DNA of 16,555 nucleotides, taken from the NCBI GenBank assembly GCA_964349515.1, contig CAYGHG010000056.1:1-16555 (forward strand), written 5' to 3'. Every line of letters begins with the position of its first letter. The first letter of the stretch is position 1. This DNA is from CAYGHG01 sp964349515. Its GTDB lineage: Bacteria; Oederibacteriota; PGYV01; CAYGHG01. A program made the position numbers and the translations under genes. The notes under the pieces were generated by a model. The model was given only the letters and a program-made list of their open reading frames with translations, did not search any database and was not told the origin of the DNA. Below, piece after piece: positions 14,657 through 16,555 of the stretch.

Positions 14657-16555
14657 CTACTCCCACTGGCTTGCCCTTATCCTTATAGTCACCCTTCTGT
14701 TGTTTTTTCTGCCTTCAATTGTATCGTTTGTATCGACAGGATACAGCGCGCCCTTGCCTTCTGCCCTAAATATCCTCTTGTCTATGCCAAAGAGTTCTGA
14801 AAAGAATTTGACTACAGCTTCAGCCCTGTACTGTGAGAGCTCAATATTATCTTTGTATCCGGCACCCTGCGACATCGGGATGCTGTCCGTGTGCCCCTCA
14901 ACTATAACTGTGGAGTTCTTGTATTTCTTTATTTCTTCCGCTATGTTCTGCAGGTCCTTATAAACGCTGATTTTTACATCTGCTTTACCCGGGTCAAAAA
15001 GTGTGTCCGCCGCAAGAGTTATTACCACCTCGCGCAGGAGTATTTTTACAGTCTCTTCCCTTGACCGTCCCCAGTTACCCACTCCGTCAGCAGCCATAAA
15101 CACATATTTGTAATCTGTGCCGGTACTGACCTGTTTTAAACCGGTATTGTCAGTACCGTCCCAGATAATAGGCCGCGGGTCTCCTACACCTGTAAATGTC
15201 TTAAACACTTTATTGTCGGCTGCCGTGGATATTATGAGCCTCCACCTGCTGATTCCGTGCAGGTCCACAGCTCTCGGGTTAAATGTTACGGGCACGACGA
15301 GGGCGGTGCCTGTACCCGGCTTAGCCATTCTCGGGCTTGCTCCCACCGCAACATTGGGGGGAGTGTTGTCAACCGTGACCTTTGCAAGATTTGACTGCCC
15401 TTCAAGGCCGTTTATGTATTTAACCTTTATTCTTATGAAGTAGTCGCCGTCAGGCACAACCATACCAAAATCATTGAGCCCGTTCCATACCAGCCTCGTT
15501 ATGTTTTTACCCGCTTTTGCAGTTCTGACCGGCATTTGCATTGAATCTAATACCTCCACATCCACGGACTTAACTTTTGAGCGGGCTGGTATAGCGTCAA
15601 CAATTATATTAGTAATATCCATGAATTTATCCCTGTTGGGCGAGAATACAGCAGGTACTGCCCTTATCTTTGATTCCGGGGCGCCGAACTGGTATGAAAG
15701 CGTTATTCTGTGGGATAGACCGAGGTCATCCTCCCAAAACGGCACAAAAGCGTAATCAACAGCCATCCGTTCAACAATGAAACCGGCGCCAAATGTAGGC
15801 TGATTCATTGTGCCGCCCTTGTATCCCGCCCTCAGATTCAGGATGTCAAAAAGTGTCACCTGCGCGCCTGCGTAAAAATTTATGTCATTATCCAGCGAGT
15901 ACTCGCCGCTTGCCTCAAGTGCAAAAACCTCGCCTGAATACCCCAGCCCAGCCTTAATCTGAAGAGGCTGCATGTAGCTTTCACTGATAAACGTAGTCTG
16001 TGTGCCGACATTTCTAAACGCAATGCCTGCTGATAAACCCTGCAGGAACTCCATATCATAAATTATACCGAGGTCAATAGAAGCGGAAAGTGCAGAACCA
16101 TTATTGCTGCCGGTGTCTATAGCGTAATTGATGATGTTAAGGTTTACTCCGAAAAACAGATCCTTGCCGAGCGGGGTGGAATATGAAACCGCACCGTGAA
16201 AACCGTATGGTTCTATTGTATACAGCTGATCCCAGGTGCCGGGCGCTGCTCCGGGCTCTGTCCTCGGCATTGAGCCCACGCTGAGCCAGTTGACTGAAAA
16301 AGCCATATTTCCAAATGAAAGAGGGGCTAAAAGATTAAGATTTTCAAGCCTTACCGACTGAAACCACTCAATATGGGTAAAAGAAACCTCATAAGCCATG
16401 CTTTTAGCAAGCCCTGCCGGATTGTATCTTATTGAATTTATATCATCACCTATAACCATATAAGCTTCGCCCATTGCCGCAGGTTTGGCGGCAGGAAGTA
16501 TTTTTAAAAAATTATTGCCTGTAGTGCCTATTTGTCCTGCATCAGAAAATATAAT
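14657..16555 (-). CDS. PorV-like outer-membrane barrel / Ig-like / OmpA fusion protein, N-terminus cut by window edge
   Basis: The frame is open to the right edge. The 27 codons before the ATG at 16474 read IIFSDAGQIGTTGNNFLKI and on, the mature N-terminus typical of PorV/UPF0164 proteins; the real start and signal peptide therefore lie outside. Numbered from 16474, residues 1-264 are a beta-rich barrel with DDINSIRYNPAGLAKS near 10-25, ending in ITLSYQFG. Residues 272-369 are an FlgD/CHU-type Ig-like module (FSPNRDKFMDITN; VWNGLNDFG; PDGDYFIRIKV). Residues about 376-478 are a second module (IIWDGTDNTG; AADGVGNWG). Residues 487-600 are an OmpA-like peptidoglycan-binding domain with VEGHTD, ELSQYRAEAV and GRKNNRRV. 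It would sit in the outer membrane and tie it to the cell wall. A secretion role like that of PorV is possible. Confidence 0.85.
   Translation of the reverse strand: MIFSDAGQIGTTGNNFLKILPAAKPAAMGEAYMVIGDDINSIRYNPAGLAKSMAYEVSFTHIEWFQSVRLENLNLLAPLSFGNMAFSVNWLSVGSMPRTEPGAAPGTWDQLYTIEPYGFHGAVSYSTPLGKDLFFGVNLNIINYAIDTGSNNGSALSASIDLGIIYDMEFLQGLSAGIAFRNVGTQTTFISESYMQPLQIKAGLGYSGEVFALEASGEYSLDNDINFYAGAQVTLFDILNLRAGYKGGTMNQPTFGAGFIVERMAVDYAFVPFWEDDLGLSHRITLSYQFGAPESKIRAVPAVFSPNRDKFMDITNIIVDAIPARSKVKSVDVEVLDSMQMPVRTAKAGKNITRLVWNGLNDFGMVVPDGDYFIRIKVKYINGLEGQSNLAKVTVDNTPPNVAVGASPRMAKPGTGTALVVPVTFNPRAVDLHGISRWRLIISTAADNKVFKTFTGVGDPRPIIWDGTDNTGLKQVSTGTDYKYVFMAADGVGNWGRSREETVKILLREVVITLAADTLFDPGKADVKISVYKDLQNIAEEIKKYKNSTVIVEGHTDSIPMSQGAGYKDNIELSQYRAEAVVKFFSELFGIDKRIFRAEGKGALYPVDTNDTIEGRKNNRRVTIRIRASQWE

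Noticed and set aside
16472..16474. ATG at 16474 as the true start of the outer-membrane protein
   Set aside because: The upstream frame stays open to the edge and encodes the expected mature N-terminus of this family, and no signal peptide follows the ATG.
1..16555. tRNA, rRNA or riboswitch
   Set aside because: I saw no cloverleaf, rRNA-like or known riboswitch-like stretch, and the few intergenic gaps are too short or repeat-filled.

Overview
All genes in this window lie on the minus strand, so transcription runs from high to low coordinates. The organism is probably a Gram-negative (diderm) bacterium from a poorly cultured lineage. Evidence is a large outer-membrane protein combining a PorV-like barrel, Ig-like modules and an OmpA domain; an O-mannosyltransferase-like DUF2723 membrane protein; a TPR protein with many near-identical repeats; and the MEP isoprenoid route. 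Candidate phyla such as Goldbacteria, Elusimicrobia or Omnitrophica would fit this style, but the sequence alone does not fix the taxon. There are no RNA genes, insertion sequences, prophage genes or CRISPR arrays that I can see.

Layout, in the direction of transcription. (1) 16555-14657: the outer-membrane protein, whose true start lies outside the window. (2) 14656-14455: a gene-free stretch almost entirely made of three different 7-bp tandem repeats. (3) 14454-13675: an IclR-family regulator. (4) 13593-1552: eleven tightly packed genes with gaps of at most 21 bp and many overlaps: GH5 glycosidase, tgt, yajC, galT, xseA, xseB, ispA, a DUF212 PAP2-like phosphatase, dxs, recN and DUF2723. These look like one long operon, closed by a hairpin just after the last stop codon. 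(5) 1551-1323: an intergenic region with that hairpin, a C/G-rich palindromic repeat, a short heptad array and a good sigma70-type promoter. (6) 1322-1: a TPR protein that runs off the left edge.

How the genes may work together. xseA-xseB-ispA-dxs-recN is a familiar bacterial neighbourhood. Here it also holds a DUF212 phosphatase between ispA and dxs, and a DUF2723 enzyme translationally coupled to recN. Dxs and IspA make prenyl diphosphates, the PAP2-like protein could dephosphorylate them, and DUF2723 relatives are related to polyprenyl-phosphate-sugar-dependent protein O-mannosyltransferases. A lipid-carrier supply line for surface glycosylation is therefore a reasonable but untested idea. 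I see no clear-cut novel defence or mobile system. The points most worth a second look are the heptad repeats, the single-base frameshift and HLH active site in galT, the acidic microsatellite tail of XseB, and the barrel-Ig-OmpA fusion.
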